The notes: generated by a model not told the origin, from the letters alone. DNA of 64,000 bases from Variovorax paradoxus (GCF_000834655.1 NZ_JXQQ01000045.1:1-64000); one strand, 5' to 3'. Shown: positions 8,909-17,816, numbered from the stretch's first letter. Numbers and translations are program-made.

Positions 8909-10113
8909 GCCGCGTCCGCCTTGCCGAACACCAGGGAGCAGTTGTTGCCGCCGAAGCCGAAGGAGTTGGAGAGCGCGTAGCGCACCTCGCCGTGCGCGGG
9001 CGCGAGCCTGATCTGCGGACCGAAGCCGTCGTCGATCGCGCGCGTGTTGACGGTGCCGGGCTTCAGGCCGCGCTCGATCGCCAGCAGGCTGATCACAGCC
9101 TCGACGATGCCCGCGGCGCCCAGCGTGTGGCCCATGAAGCCCTTGGTGGAACTGGCATGGGTGGTGGGGGGGAAGCGCCTTGCCACCAGCGCACCTTCGA
9201 CTTCGTCGTTCTTCTGGCTCGCGGTGCCGTGCATGTTGATGTAGTCGATGGCCTCGGGCGCGAGGCCGGCGCGGGCCAGCGCCTCGTCCAGGGCGCGCTC
9301 GGCGCCCAGGCCCTCGGGGTGCGGGGTGGACATGTGGTGCGCGTCGCTCGCCTCGCCGTAGCCCAGGAGGTGCAGCGGCGACGCCGAAGCGCCCGTCTGC
9401 ACGCGCTCGACCAGCGCGAAGCCCGCCGCCTCGCCCAGGCTGATGCCGTTGCGGCCCGCGTCGAACGGGCGGCAGGGCTCGTCGGACACCAGCTCCAGCG
9501 AGTTGAAGCCGAACAGCACGCTGCCGCAGAGCGTGTCGGCCCCGCCCACCACGGCCGCGTCGGCCAGGCCCAGGCGGATCAGCCGTTCGGCCGAGGCGAA
9601 CACCTTGGCGCTCGACGAGCAGGCGGTCGAGATCGTTTCGCTCGGGCCTTCCAGGCCCAGCACCTGCTGCACGAACATCGCCAGCGAATGGGGCGTGTGC
9701 ACTTCGGCGCGGCGCTGGTCCTGCGGGAACATGCCGCCTTCGTCCAACTGGGTGTAGGCCAGCTCGGTCTCCCCGATGCTGGAGGTCGAGGTGCCCAGGA
9801 TCAGCGCGACGCGCGAGGCGCCGTACTTTTCGCGCGCCGCGGCCACCGCCTCGACGAAGCCGTCGGCCTGAAGGCCCAGCCAGGCCAGCCGGTTGTTGCG
9901 GCAGTCCCATGAAGCCAGCGCCTCGGGCAGGCGGATGTCTTCGAGGCCGTCGACGCGGCCGATCCAGGTGGGCAGCGGCGCATCGCCGAAGTCGTTGGCG
10001 CGCAGGCCGCTGCGCGAGTTTTCGAGCGCCTCGGCGAGCGGCGCCTTGCCGACGCCGACGGCCGAGGTGGCCGTGTAGGCACTGATCTGTAGGGGGGAAA
10101 TACGGGAAAGCAC
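8905..10113 (-). CDS. 3-oxoacyl-[ACP] synthase (FabF/KAS II-type)
   Basis: About 402 residues with a full Cys-His-His triad: Cys165 in ISTACSSSA, His295 in INMHGTASQ and His329 in STKGFMGHT, plus the C-terminal SNSFGFGGNNCSL block. It condenses acyl chains with malonyl-ACP. It heads a three-gene operon with the chain-length factor and halogenase-like protein, so secondary metabolism is more likely than housekeeping fatty acid synthesis. The GTG at 10113 is taken as start because homology begins there; the frame stays open to an ATG at 10236. No ACP, thioesterase or dehydratase gene is adjacent. Confidence 0.87.
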   Translation of the reverse strand: MLSRISPLQISAYTATSAVGVGKAPLAEALENSRSGLRANDFGDAPLPTWIGRVDGLEDIRLPEALASWDCRNNRLAWLGLQADGFVEAVAAAREKYGASRVALILGTSTSSIGETELAYTQLDEGGMFPQDQRRAEVHTPHSLAMFVQQVLGLEGPSETISTACSSSAKVFASAERLIRLGLADAAVVGGADTLCGSVLFGFNSLELVSDEPCRPFDAGRNGISLGEAAGFALVERVQTGASASPLHLLGYGEASDAHHMSTPHPEGLGAERALDEALARAGLAPEAIDYINMHGTASQKNDEVEGALVARRFPPTTHASSTKGFMGHTLGAAGIVEAVISLLAIERGLKPGTVNTRAIDDGFGPQIRLAPAHGEVRYALSNSFGFGGNNCSLVFGKADAA

Positions 10114-10259
10114 GATGGATCTTGGGGCTGACGGCAAGCGAAAGAACGTCAATGTGACGACTAGCGTAATTTTCACGCAATGAATGTCATGCAGCCTACC
10201 AGCAGAGGGCGCGCCCCAGCGTCGGCTGTTGCCCACAGGTGCAGCCTAAGGCGCGGGCC

Positions 10260-11909
10260 CTATTGACGGTCGGCGGCGCCTGTGTTCGTGGTCGCCTTCG
10301 CGGCGAACCGCGAGGCCAGCGCCACCAGCACCAGCACGGGCAGCCCCAGCAGGGCGGTGCTGGTGAAGAACTGGCTGTAGCCGTAGGCATCGACGAAGGC
10401 GCCCGAATAGCCGGCAATGAACTTCGGCAGCAGCAGCATCAGCGAACTGAACAGCGCGTACTGCGTGGCCGAGTAGCTGACGTTGGTCAGGCTCGACAGG
10501 TAGGCGATGAAGGCCGCCGAGGCGATGCCGCCGGCCAGGTTGTCGGCCGAGACCACCGCGATGAGCGCCGTAAGGTCGTGCCCGCGCGAGGCCAGCCAGG
10601 CGAACAGCAGGTTGCTCGCGGCACTGAGCACCGCGCCCAGCATCAGCACCCGCATCACGCCCAGGCGCATCGACAGCACGCCGCCCACGAAGGCGCCGGC
10701 CAGCGTCATGACCACGCCGTAGATCTTGCTGACCGTGGCCACCTCGTCCTTGGTGAAACCCATGTCCACGTAGAAAGGGTTGGCCATGATGCCCATCACC
10801 ACGTCGCTGATGCGGTAGATGGCAATGAGCGAGAGGATCAACGCGGCCTGCCACTTGTAGCGGCGGATGAAGTCGGCAAAGGGGTCGTAGAAGGCCTTGT
10901 CGATCCAGGCCGCGAAGGGCACCAGGCGCGGGGGCGCGGGCACGCGCAGCCCCCTGCGGGCGGCCCACAGCATCAGCAGCACGTAGAGCACCAGCACCGG
11001 AAAGAACACCGTGCCCAGGAAGCGCAGCAGCCCGGTGTCCGCCGGCCGCAGCTGGAACAGGGCCACGAAGAGGAAGGTGCCGATGAACATCAGCACGCCG
11101 TACACCGGCAGGCCGGTGGCCGAGAACAGCGCCCGGCTGGCGGCGATTTCCGCGGCCGAATGCCGGCCTTCGTTCGGCGCGGGCTCGGCCGACAGCAGCA
11201 CCGTGAGCACGCCCACGCCCATCGAGGCGGCCATCACCAGGTAGGCGGTCTTCCAGGCGCCGTTCTGGTAGGCGGCCGCGCCGCTCGCCGCACTCGCGGC
11301 CCCCGCAGCGACGGCGGGCGCCACCTCGGCCCAGGCCGCGACCCACAGCACGCCGGCGCCGGCCCAGATCATCGCGAGGCGGTAGCCCGTCTGGTAGGCG
11401 GCGGCGAGCGCGGCCTGCTTGCGCGTCTCGGCCGATTCGATGCGGAAGGCGTCCAGCGCGATGTCCTGCGTGGCCGAGCCGAAGGCCGCCAGCAGCGCGC
11501 ACCACACCAGCGTCGCGAGCCCGTCGCGCGGATCGTTCAGCGCCATGCCCACCAGCCCCGCGATCACCATGCACTGGGCCAGCAGCAGCCAGCCACGGCG
11601 CCGCCCGAGCAGCGTGGTCAGCGGCGGCAGCGGCAGCCGGTCGACCAGCGGCGCCCAGACCCACTTGAAGCCGTAGGCCAGGCCCACCCAGCTCAGGTAG
11701 CCGATGGTGGTGCGGTCCACGCCCGCTTCGCGCAGGCGAAAACTCAGGGTGCCCAGCACCAGCAGCAGCGGCAGCCCGGCCGAGAAGCCCAGCGCCAGCA
11801 TGCGCAGCGTGGCAGGCTCGAGATAGACCTTCAGGACCTCGCGCCAGGGCGGTTTGGGAGCGATGGGGGTTTCGGGCGAGGGGGCGGACATGAGCCCCGG
11901 ATTGTCCAT
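10260..11909 (-). CDS. ampG: AmpG-like MFS muropeptide permease
   Basis: A 549-residue major facilitator protein with twelve to fourteen hydrophobic segments. The N-terminus (LGFSAGLPLLLVLGTLSFRLREAGVDRTTIG, then YGFKWVWAPLVDRLPLP) and the ATQDIALDAFRIE segment are typical of AmpG, which imports GlcNAc-anhydroMurNAc peptides for peptidoglycan recycling. At 549 residues it is longer than the E. coli protein, with an extra linker at about residues 185-205 (rich in Ala) and an insert near 295. The start may instead be the ATG at 11891. It stands alone, divergent from an M48 protease gene. Confidence 0.87.
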   Translation of the reverse strand: MDNPGLMSAPSPETPIAPKPPWREVLKVYLEPATLRMLALGFSAGLPLLLVLGTLSFRLREAGVDRTTIGYLSWVGLAYGFKWVWAPLVDRLPLPPLTTLLGRRRGWLLLAQCMVIAGLVGMALNDPRDGLATLVWCALLAAFGSATQDIALDAFRIESAETRKQAALAAAYQTGYRLAMIWAGAGVLWVAAWAEVAPAVAAGAASAASGAAAYQNGAWKTAYLVMAASMGVGVLTVLLSAEPAPNEGRHSAAEIAASRALFSATGLPVYGVLMFIGTFLFVALFQLRPADTGLLRFLGTVFFPVLVLYVLLMLWAARRGLRVPAPPRLVPFAAWIDKAFYDPFADFIRRYKWQAALILSLIAIYRISDVVMGIMANPFYVDMGFTKDEVATVSKIYGVVMTLAGAFVGGVLSMRLGVMRVLMLGAVLSAASNLLFAWLASRGHDLTALIAVVSADNLAGGIASAAFIAYLSSLTNVSYSATQYALFSSLMLLLPKFIAGYSGAFVDAYGYSQFFTSTALLGLPVLVLVALASRFAAKATTNTGAADRQ

Positions 11910-11968
11910 GAGCCGCCGGGGTCATCGGCCTGTCCCTTTGTCTTCATTTGTTCCTATGATCCGCCCCC

Positions 11969-12832
11969 ATGTGCACACGCTGCGAAAGCTCCACCTCCGC
12001 CCTTTCCCCCGCCTCGCCCTGGCAGCCGCGTAGGGCCTTCCTGCTCGCCGCGGCCGGCGCGGCCACCGCAGCGCTCGGCGCCCCGGCCTTGGCGCAGGTC
12101 AACGTGGGCAACGCATCGGTGGCGCGCAACCTCGTGCCGGCGGACAAGATCGAGGCGGCCGGCGTCCAGCAATACGGCCAGTTGCTCGCGCAGGCCCGTG
12201 CCAAGAATGCGCTCGCCGGCGACAACAACGCGCAACTGCAGCGGCTGCGTGCCATCGCGCAGCGGCTCATTCCGTTCGCCACGCCCTGGAACACGCGGGC
12301 GCGCGAATGGAAGTGGGAGGTCAACCTGATCGGCAGCAAGCAGATCAACGCCTTCTGCATGCCCGGCGGCAAGATCGCCTTCTTCACCGGCATCCTGGAG
12401 CAGCTCAAGCTGAGCGACGACGAGGTCGCGATGGTGATGGGCCATGAAATGGCCCACGCGCTGCGCGAACACGCCCGCGCCCGCATGGCCAAGAGCGCCG
12501 GCACCGGAGCGGCGCTGTCCATCGGCGCGCAACTGCTGGGGCTCGGGCAGGTCGGCGATCTTGCGGCGCGCGCCGGCACGCAGCTCATCACGCTCAAGTT
12601 CAGCCGCAGCGACGAGACAGAGGCCGACCTCGTGGGGCTCGAGCTCGCGGCGCGCGCGGGCTTCGATCCGAAGGCCTCGGTGTCGCTGTGGAACAAGATG
12701 GCGACCGCCTCGAAGAACCAGGGCGGATTGAGCTTCCTGTCGACGCACCCGAGCGGGACGGACCGGATCGCCAAGCTCGAGGCGAACATCCCGAAGGTCG
12801 AGAGCCTTTACCGCAACGCCAAGCGCAGCTGA
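11969..12832 (+). CDS. M48-family metalloprotease, exported
   Basis: A 287-residue protein with a signal sequence that has an RR pair before the hydrophobic stretch (PRRAFLLAAAGAATAALG), so Tat or Sec export is possible. The zinc site is HEMAH at residues 159-163, with the third ligand probably Glu217 in DETEADLVG. MPGGKIAFFTGIL is the usual M48C substrate-cleft strand. It resembles periplasmic LoiP/YcaL-type proteases that trim outer-membrane or secreted proteins. Divergent from ampG by about 60 bases. A hairpin repeat follows immediately downstream. Confidence 0.9.
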   Translation: MCTRCESSTSALSPASPWQPRRAFLLAAAGAATAALGAPALAQVNVGNASVARNLVPADKIEAAGVQQYGQLLAQARAKNALAGDNNAQLQRLRAIAQRLIPFATPWNTRAREWKWEVNLIGSKQINAFCMPGGKIAFFTGILEQLKLSDDEVAMVMGHEMAHALREHARARMAKSAGTGAALSIGAQLLGLGQVGDLAARAGTQLITLKFSRSDETEADLVGLELAARAGFDPKASVSLWNKMATASKNQGGLSFLSTHPSGTDRIAKLEANIPKVESLYRNAKRS

Positions 12833-12849
12833 GGTCGGCTCCCTGCGCG

Positions 12850-12966
12850 ACTCCCGCTCGCCTGGGAGCGGGTGAGGGCAGTGGCATTCATATAAGAGAG
12901 TGGCCGCGTTTTATCGGCGGCACCTCTCCCTCACCCCAACCCTCTCCCCGAGGGGAGAGGGAGCAA
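12850..12966. repeat. REP-like doublet (inverted pair of hairpins), copy 1
   Basis: A left hairpin (CTCCCGCTCG/CCTGGGAGCGGG then TGAGGGCAG) faces a right unit reading CTCTCCCTCACCCCAACC then CTCTCCCCGAGGGGAGAGG. The same doublet plan occurs at 54682-54800 and 60398-60506. It separates the protease gene from the atzF operon promoter and may act as a transcription end. Confidence 0.8.
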
Positions 12967-13006
12967 ATCCCTCCACTCCCGGTCTGCGCTGCAGCCCTCG
13001 TCCCGG

Positions 13007-13023
13007 CTGGCACATTGCTTGCA
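13007..13023 (+). promoter_or_regulatory. Candidate sigma-54 (-24/-12) promoter of the atzF operon
   Basis: CTGGCACATTGCTTGCA matches the RpoN consensus YTGGCACGNNNNTTGCW at every specified position except the eighth (A instead of G). The -24 GG (13009-13010) and -12 GC (13021-13022) are separated by exactly ten bases. Transcription would start near 13033, about 20 bases before the atzF start codon and inside the palindrome at 13029-13042. Confidence 0.65.
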
Positions 13024-13028
13024 TCTCG

Positions 13029-13042
13029 ACTTGTACACAAGT
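13029..13042. promoter_or_regulatory. Palindromic operator, probably for the GntR regulator of this operon
   Basis: ACTTGT-AC-ACAAGT is a perfect 6+2+6 inverted repeat just downstream of the -12 element and overlapping the predicted transcription start. TTGTNNACAA-type palindromes are typical of FadR-subfamily GntR repressors, and such a regulator is the last gene of this operon (26815-27585). Its position suits repression. The link to that regulator is inference. Confidence 0.6.
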
Positions 13043-13053
13043 TTGGATGCCTG

Positions 13054-14772
13054 ATGATGGTGCATGAAACCGACCCGCTGACCGCCGCTGCCTGGATCGC
13101 GAAATTCGCGGCGCCCATCGCCGGTGCCGAAACCGCCGACACCCCGGGCGTGGCCCTGCCGCTCGCCGGTCTGCGTTTCGCGGTCAAGGACAACATCGAC
13201 GTGGCCGGCGTGCCCACCACCGCCGCCTGCCCCGCCTTCGACCGCAAGCCGACAGCGCACGCAGCCGTGGTGCAGCGGCTGCTCGAAGCCGGTGCATCCC
13301 TTGCCGGCAAGACCAACCTCGACCAGTTCGCCTGCGGCCTGAACGGCACGCGCTCGCCGTATGGCGAAGTGCCCAACGCCTTCGATGCGCGCTACGTCTC
13401 CGGCGGCTCCAGCTCCGGCTCCGCCTATGTGGTGGCTGCGGGTGAAGTCGACTTTGCCCTCGGCACCGACACCGCCGGATCGGGCCGCGTGCCCGCCGGC
13501 CTGAACAACATCGTCGGCCTGAAGCCTTCGCGCGGCCTGCTCAGCACCTTCGGCGTCGTGCCCGCGGCGCAGAGCGCGGACTGCGTATCCATCTTCGCGC
13601 GCACTGTGGCGCTCGCTGTCGAAGTGATGCTCGCCGCCGCCGGCCACGACCCGCGCGACCCGTACTCGCGCGACATCGCGATGCGCCGCCGCCCGCTGCC
13701 CGCGCGCTTCTGCTTCGGCGTGCCCGACACCCTGAGCTTCTTCGGCGATACCGCGGCCGAAGAAGCCTTCCGCGATGCGCAGGCGAAGCTCGTCGCGCTG
13801 GGCGGCACGGCCGTCACCATTTCCTATGCGCCGCTCGCCGAGGCCGCCGCGCTGCTCTACGAAAGCGCACTCGTCGCCGAACGCTACGCCGCGGTGCGCG
13901 GGTTCTTCGATGCACACGCCGACGAGGTGATCGAGCCGGTGCGCAGCATCCTGGCGAGCGGAAAAGGCTATGTGGCCGCCGACGTGTTCGAGGCGCAGAC
14001 GCGCCTGCGCGCCATCGCGCAGCAGGTCGAGCCGATGTGGCGCGACATCGACGTGCTGCTGGTGCCCACCGCGCCCACGCACTACACGCGGGAAGCGATG
14101 CGCGCCGACCCGGTCGCGCTCAACCGCAACCTCGGCGCGTACACCAACTTCGTCAACCTGCTCGACTACGCGGCGCTCTCGGTACCGAGCAGCCTGCGCG
14201 CGGACGGCCTGCCATGCGGCATCACGCTGATCGGCCCGAGCGGCAGCGACCTCGCCCTGGCCGAACTGGGCCAGCGATACCACCACGCGAGCGGCCTCGC
14301 GCAGGGCGCGACCGGCCGGCCGCTGCCCGCGCCCCGCCCCGTGCCCGGCCTCGCGGCACCGGCGCCGCAGACGCTCGCCATCGCCGTGGTCGGCGCCCAT
14401 CTCACGGGCATGCCGCTCAACGGCCAGCTCACCGAGCGCGGCGCCACGCTGCTGCGCACCACGACCACATCGCCCGCCTACCGGCTCTTCGCGCTTCCCG
14501 GCACCACGCCGCCCAAGCCCGGCCTGCAGCGCAGCGCGGAAGGCGGCGGCGCCATCGCGCTGGAGGTGTGGGCGATGCCCATCGCGCAGGTGGGCAGCTT
14601 CCTCGCGTTGATCCCGCCGCCGCTGGGCCTGGGCAGCGTCGAGCTGGCCGACGGCAGCTGGGTGAACGGCTTCATCTGCGAAGGGCACGCGCTGGCCGGG
14701 GCGCAGGACGTGACCCATCACGGCGGCTGGCGTGCCTACGTCGCGAGCCGCGCCACCGCTATTTCCAACTGA
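13054..14772 (+). CDS. atzF: Allophanate hydrolase, AtzF type
   Basis: A 572-residue amidase-signature enzyme with C-terminal extension, as in AtzF/DUR2, which splits allophanate to ammonia and CO2. The Ser-cisSer-Lys triad is Lys45 (FAVKDNID), Ser119 (SGGSSSGSA) and Ser143 (DTAGSGRVPA); the 74 and 24 residue spacings equal those of Pseudomonas ADP AtzF. Residues from about 450 (LAIAVVGAHLTGMPLNGQL) to the end form the allophanate-hydrolase C-terminal domain. First gene of a 15-gene run, 31 bases after the sigma-54-like element. The adjacent ATG at 13057 is an equal start candidate. Confidence 0.92.
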   Translation: MMVHETDPLTAAAWIAKFAAPIAGAETADTPGVALPLAGLRFAVKDNIDVAGVPTTAACPAFDRKPTAHAAVVQRLLEAGASLAGKTNLDQFACGLNGTRSPYGEVPNAFDARYVSGGSSSGSAYVVAAGEVDFALGTDTAGSGRVPAGLNNIVGLKPSRGLLSTFGVVPAAQSADCVSIFARTVALAVEVMLAAAGHDPRDPYSRDIAMRRRPLPARFCFGVPDTLSFFGDTAAEEAFRDAQAKLVALGGTAVTISYAPLAEAAALLYESALVAERYAAVRGFFDAHADEVIEPVRSILASGKGYVAADVFEAQTRLRAIAQQVEPMWRDIDVLLVPTAPTHYTREAMRADPVALNRNLGAYTNFVNLLDYAALSVPSSLRADGLPCGITLIGPSGSDLALAELGQRYHHASGLAQGATGRPLPAPRPVPGLAAPAPQTLAIAVVGAHLTGMPLNGQLTERGATLLRTTTTSPAYRLFALPGTTPPKPGLQRSAEGGGAIALEVWAMPIAQVGSFLALIPPPLGLGSVELADGSWVNGFICEGHALAGAQDVTHHGGWRAYVASRATAISN

Positions 14773-14793
14773 CCGACTGATCCAGGAGTCCCG

Positions 14794-15798
14794 ATGAGCA
14801 CACTCGAAAAATCTTCCGCTTCGCGCCGGCAGCTGTTGCAGGCCGGGATCGGTGCAGCGGGCCTGGCCGTGCTGGGCGCGCCGGCCATCGTTCGCGCGCA
14901 GGCCGCGCCCAAGCTGCGCATCGGCTTCTGGCCCGTGGCCGCGGGCCTGCCCTTCTTCGCGGCGGTGGACCGCGGCTACTTCAAGGAAGCGGGGCTCGAC
15001 GTGGAGCCGCTCAAGTTCGCCGGCGCGCAGCAGGTCATGGAGGCGATGCTCGCGGGCCGCTGCGACGGCAGCGCCAACGGCACCGGCTCGGCCAACCTCG
15101 CCATCGGCGAGATCGCGCAGCCCGGCCTCTTCAAGATCTTCTGCACCAACCCGAGCAACGCGAAGTTCGTGCTCGACGAGTTCATCGTCGCCAAGGACAG
15201 CCCCGTCAAGACCATGGCGGAGCTGGCCGGCAAGAAGATCGCCTCGGGCCCCGGCATCCAGAACGTCACGCTGTGCAAGACCATGCTGGAGCGCGCGGGC
15301 GCCAAGGGCGCGGTGGTGAGCGAGCTGCCCATCGGCCAGCACGTGGCCGCGCTCGTCGCGGGGCAGGTCGATGCCTGCTACACGCTGGAGCCCACCGGCA
15401 CCGTCGGCCGCATGAACGGCACCACGCGGGTGATCGAGGCCGGCGTGGTGGCCAAGTACATCCTCGGCGACCCGATGGCGCCATGGCACGGCGGTGCGGC
15501 CAGCCTCACGACCGAATCCATCAAGAAGAACCCCGAGGTCGCGAAGAAGTACATCGCGGCGTATGCGCGCGGCGTGGAGCTGGTGCGCACCAAGCCCGAC
15601 GATGCGCGCCAGCACATGAAGGGCTACACCGCCATCGAAGGCAAGCTCACGGCCGAGGTGCCCCTCGCCTCGTACATGCTCTACAACGAGTTCAAGCCGA
15701 GCGACGTCGCGTACTTCCAGAAGTTCTACGACCTGTTCACCGAGAAAGGCATCTTCGAGAAGAAGGTGCTGGTGGACGCGCTCCTCTACAAGGCATGA
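14794..15798 (+). CDS. ABC transporter periplasmic binding protein, SsuA/NMT1 type
   Basis: A 334-residue receptor with a Tat-like leader (SRRQLLQAGIGAAGLAVLGAPAIVRA) and the NMT1/SsuA core: IGFWPVAAGLPFFAAVDRGY then FKEAGLDVE, GSANLAIGEI and GKKIASGPGIQNV. Relatives bind nitrate, sulfonates, taurine, thiamine pyrimidine or aromatic acids. Being next to atzF and atzGEH suggests a ureide or triazine ligand; this is inference. It overlaps the permease start by an ATGA. Confidence 0.9.
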   Translation: MSTLEKSSASRRQLLQAGIGAAGLAVLGAPAIVRAQAAPKLRIGFWPVAAGLPFFAAVDRGYFKEAGLDVEPLKFAGAQQVMEAMLAGRCDGSANGTGSANLAIGEIAQPGLFKIFCTNPSNAKFVLDEFIVAKDSPVKTMAELAGKKIASGPGIQNVTLCKTMLERAGAKGAVVSELPIGQHVAALVAGQVDACYTLEPTGTVGRMNGTTRVIEAGVVAKYILGDPMAPWHGGAASLTTESIKKNPEVAKKYIAAYARGVELVRTKPDDARQHMKGYTAIEGKLTAEVPLASYMLYNEFKPSDVAYFQKFYDLFTEKGIFEKKVLVDALLYKA

Positions 15799-16628
15799 CC
15801 ATGGCCGACGCAAGCACGACCACGGCCGCGCCGTGGACACCGCCGGCCAGTCTCAACGCCGTCGCGCCCAGGGCGCCGTTGCGCGAGCGCCTGCTGCCCT
15901 TCATCGGCCCCGTGGTGCTGTTCATTGTGTGGGACCTGGTGGTGCGCCTGGGCTTCATCAAGCCCATCCTGCTGCCCACGCCGGCCGACACCATCGCCGC
16001 GCTGATCACCGGCCTGGCGGGCGGGCCGCTGCTCACCGACTTCGCGATGACGGTGTGGCGCACCTTGCAGGCCTTCCTCATTGCGGCGGTGGTCGGCGTG
16101 CCCCTGGGCGTGCTGCTCGGGAGCAACGAGAAGGCGTACCGCAGCGTCGAGTTCCTGATCGACTTCTTCCGCTCGACGCCGTCGTCCGCGCTGATTCCGC
16201 TGTTCCTCCTGATCTTCGGCGTGAGCGACGTCAACAAGATCGCCATCGCGGCATTCGGCGCGCTGCTCATCGTGGTGTTCAACAGCGCCTACGGCGTCAT
16301 CAACGCGCGCAAGCAGCGCGTGATGGCGGCCAAGGTCATGGGCGCCTCGGGCTGGCAGGTCTTCAAGGACGTGCTGATCTGGGAGAGCCTGCAGCCCAGC
16401 TTCGTCGGCCTGCGCTCGGCGGTGTCGATGGCGCTGGTGATCGTCATCGTGGCCGAGATGTTCATCGGCTCCGACACGGGGCTTGGCCACCGCATCATCG
16501 ATGCGCAGCAGGTGCTCAACGTCAAGAGCATGTATGCGGCGATCCTGGCGGCCGGTGCGCTCGGATATGCGCTGAACATTCTTTTCCTTGTCGCCGAACG
16601 CCGCATCGTGCACTGGAGCGGAAGGTAA
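15795..16628 (+). CDS. ABC transporter permease (SsuC/TauC type)
   Basis: A 277-residue inner membrane protein with six predicted helices and the coupling (EAA) loop VMAAKVMGASGWQVFKDVLIWESLQPSFVG (written here in parts: VMAAKVMGASGWQ ... LQPSFVGLRSA). It belongs to the BPD_transp_1 nitrate/sulfonate group and should partner the receptor encoded just upstream and the ATPase at 16752. The start at 15795 overlaps the receptor stop; an ATG at 15801 is an alternative. A GC-rich repeat lies between it and the ATPase gene. Confidence 0.9.
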   Translation: MTMADASTTTAAPWTPPASLNAVAPRAPLRERLLPFIGPVVLFIVWDLVVRLGFIKPILLPTPADTIAALITGLAGGPLLTDFAMTVWRTLQAFLIAAVVGVPLGVLLGSNEKAYRSVEFLIDFFRSTPSSALIPLFLLIFGVSDVNKIAIAAFGALLIVVFNSAYGVINARKQRVMAAKVMGASGWQVFKDVLIWESLQPSFVGLRSAVSMALVIVIVAEMFIGSDTGLGHRIIDAQQVLNVKSMYAAILAAGALGYALNILFLVAERRIVHWSGR

Positions 16629-16635
16629 TGGACCA

Positions 16636-16719
16636 CCCCCAGGCTTGCTCGCTTCGCGTAGCCGCCAACCCCCTGCGAGGGGGCGCAGCCTGCGGCCCGG
16701 CAAAGCCGGTTCCGCGGCA
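16636..16719. repeat. Intergenic GC-rich repeat, copy 2 (inside the operon)
   Basis: Begins CCCCCAGGCTTGC, contains the hairpin CCCCCTGCGAGGGGG and ends with CCTGCGGCCCGGCAAAGCC followed by GGTTCCGCGGCA. It is nearly the same as the copy at 4273-4359. It sits between the permease and ATPase genes, so it may alter expression within the operon. Confidence 0.8.
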
Positions 16720-16751
16720 GCTCACGTACAGACCCGACCAGGAGCGCAACC

Positions 16752-17585
16752 ATGCGAGCTTCAACTGAAACCGTGTTGAACGGCCCGGTGTACGCCGACG
16801 TGCCCAAGCCGGTCTTCAAGCCCGGCCCGGCCGGCACGCACATCACCATCCGGGGCCTCACCAAGTACTTCGCGGGCTGGCCGCTGTACGAGAACTTCGA
16901 CCTCGACATTCCCAAGCACAAGATCGTCTCGGTGTTCGGTCCCAACGGCTGCGGCAAGTCCACGCTCATCAACATGATCGCGGGGCTGGTTCCGATCGAC
17001 GCGGGCGAGATCCTGTTCGACGGCAAGCAGCGCAAGGACACCAAGATCGGCTACGTGTTCCAGAACTACCGCGAGGCGATGTTCCCGTGGATGCGCACCA
17101 TCGACAACATCGCCTACCCGCTGAAGCTCGAAGGGCGCAGCAAGGCCGAGGTCGACCGGCGCATGGAAGAGCTCGTGGCGTCCTTCGACGTGAAGTTCGA
17201 CCTGAAGCGCTTTCCCTACGAACTCTCGGGCGGCCAGCAGCAGACCGCATCGATCATGCGGGCGCTCGCGCCCAACCCCGAGGTGCTGTTCCTGGACGAA
17301 CCGTTCTCCGCGCTCGACTTCGAGATGACGCTCTTCATCCGCGAGAAGCTGCAGGAGGTGTTCATGCAGACCGGCACCACGATGCTGCTGGTGTCGCACG
17401 ACCTGGAGGAGGCCGTGTACCTGGCCGACGAAGTGCTGCTGCTGACCAAGCGGCCCACCAGGGTGGCGGAGATCTTGCGTTATGGCGATGCCCGCCCGCG
17501 CACCGTGGAGACGCTGAGCACCGAGAGCTTCGTGGCCATGAAGAAGCTCAGCCTCGACATCTTCCAGCGCGAAGTCCGCCGATAG
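16752..17585 (+). CDS. ABC transporter ATP-binding protein (SsuB/NrtD type)
   Basis: A 277-residue ATPase with Walker A GPNGCGKST, signature LSGGQQQ, Walker B VLFLDEPFSALD and switch histidine LLVSHDLEEA. The Q-loop region YVFQNYREAMFPWMRT is typical of nitrate/sulfonate importers. A leader of about 30 residues precedes the ABC domain. It completes the importer begun at 14794. It lies 24 bases before atzG with a GGAG ribosome site between. Confidence 0.92.
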   Translation: MRASTETVLNGPVYADVPKPVFKPGPAGTHITIRGLTKYFAGWPLYENFDLDIPKHKIVSVFGPNGCGKSTLINMIAGLVPIDAGEILFDGKQRKDTKIGYVFQNYREAMFPWMRTIDNIAYPLKLEGRSKAEVDRRMEELVASFDVKFDLKRFPYELSGGQQQTASIMRALAPNPEVLFLDEPFSALDFEMTLFIREKLQEVFMQTGTTMLLVSHDLEEAVYLADEVLLLTKRPTRVAEILRYGDARPRTVETLSTESFVAMKKLSLDIFQREVRR

Positions 17586-17609
17586 GGCATCGACAGAAGG
17601 AGCCGCCCC

Positions 17610-17816
17610 ATGACACCCATGCAGATCGAAAGCTACGTCGACGCCGCAGCCGCGGCGCTCGCGCTGCCCCTGTCACCCGCGCACCGCCCCGGCGTGCTGC
17701 GCTACTTCGCGCTCGCGGCCGACTTTGCCGCGGTGGTCGAGTCCGTGCCGCTGGCCATGTCGGCCGAGCCGGCGGTACATTTCTCGCCGGTCTCGCCGCA
17801 GGAGAAAGAGGCATGA
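17610..17816 (+). CDS. atzG: AtzG-like small subunit (DUF4089)
   Basis: A 68-residue protein, MTPMQIESYVDAAAAALALP followed by LSPAHRPGVLRYFALAADFA, typical of the DUF4089/AtzG family. In Pseudomonas ADP, AtzG binds and stabilises the amidase AtzE, as GatC does for GatA; the Klebsiella homologue is HpxX. Its stop overlaps the atzE start (ATGA at 17813-17816), which fits translational coupling of complex subunits. AAGGAG at 17596-17601 is a good ribosome site. Confidence 0.88.
   Translation: MTPMQIESYVDAAAAALALPLSPAHRPGVLRYFALAADFAAVVESVPLAMSAEPAVHFSPVSPQEKEA

Noticed and set aside
12931..15840. A 969-codon open frame on the minus strand across atzF and the receptor gene
   Set aside because: It is antisense to two genes with full catalytic motifs, is rich in His/Arg/Gly/Ala as expected for a GC-rich shadow frame, and matches no family.
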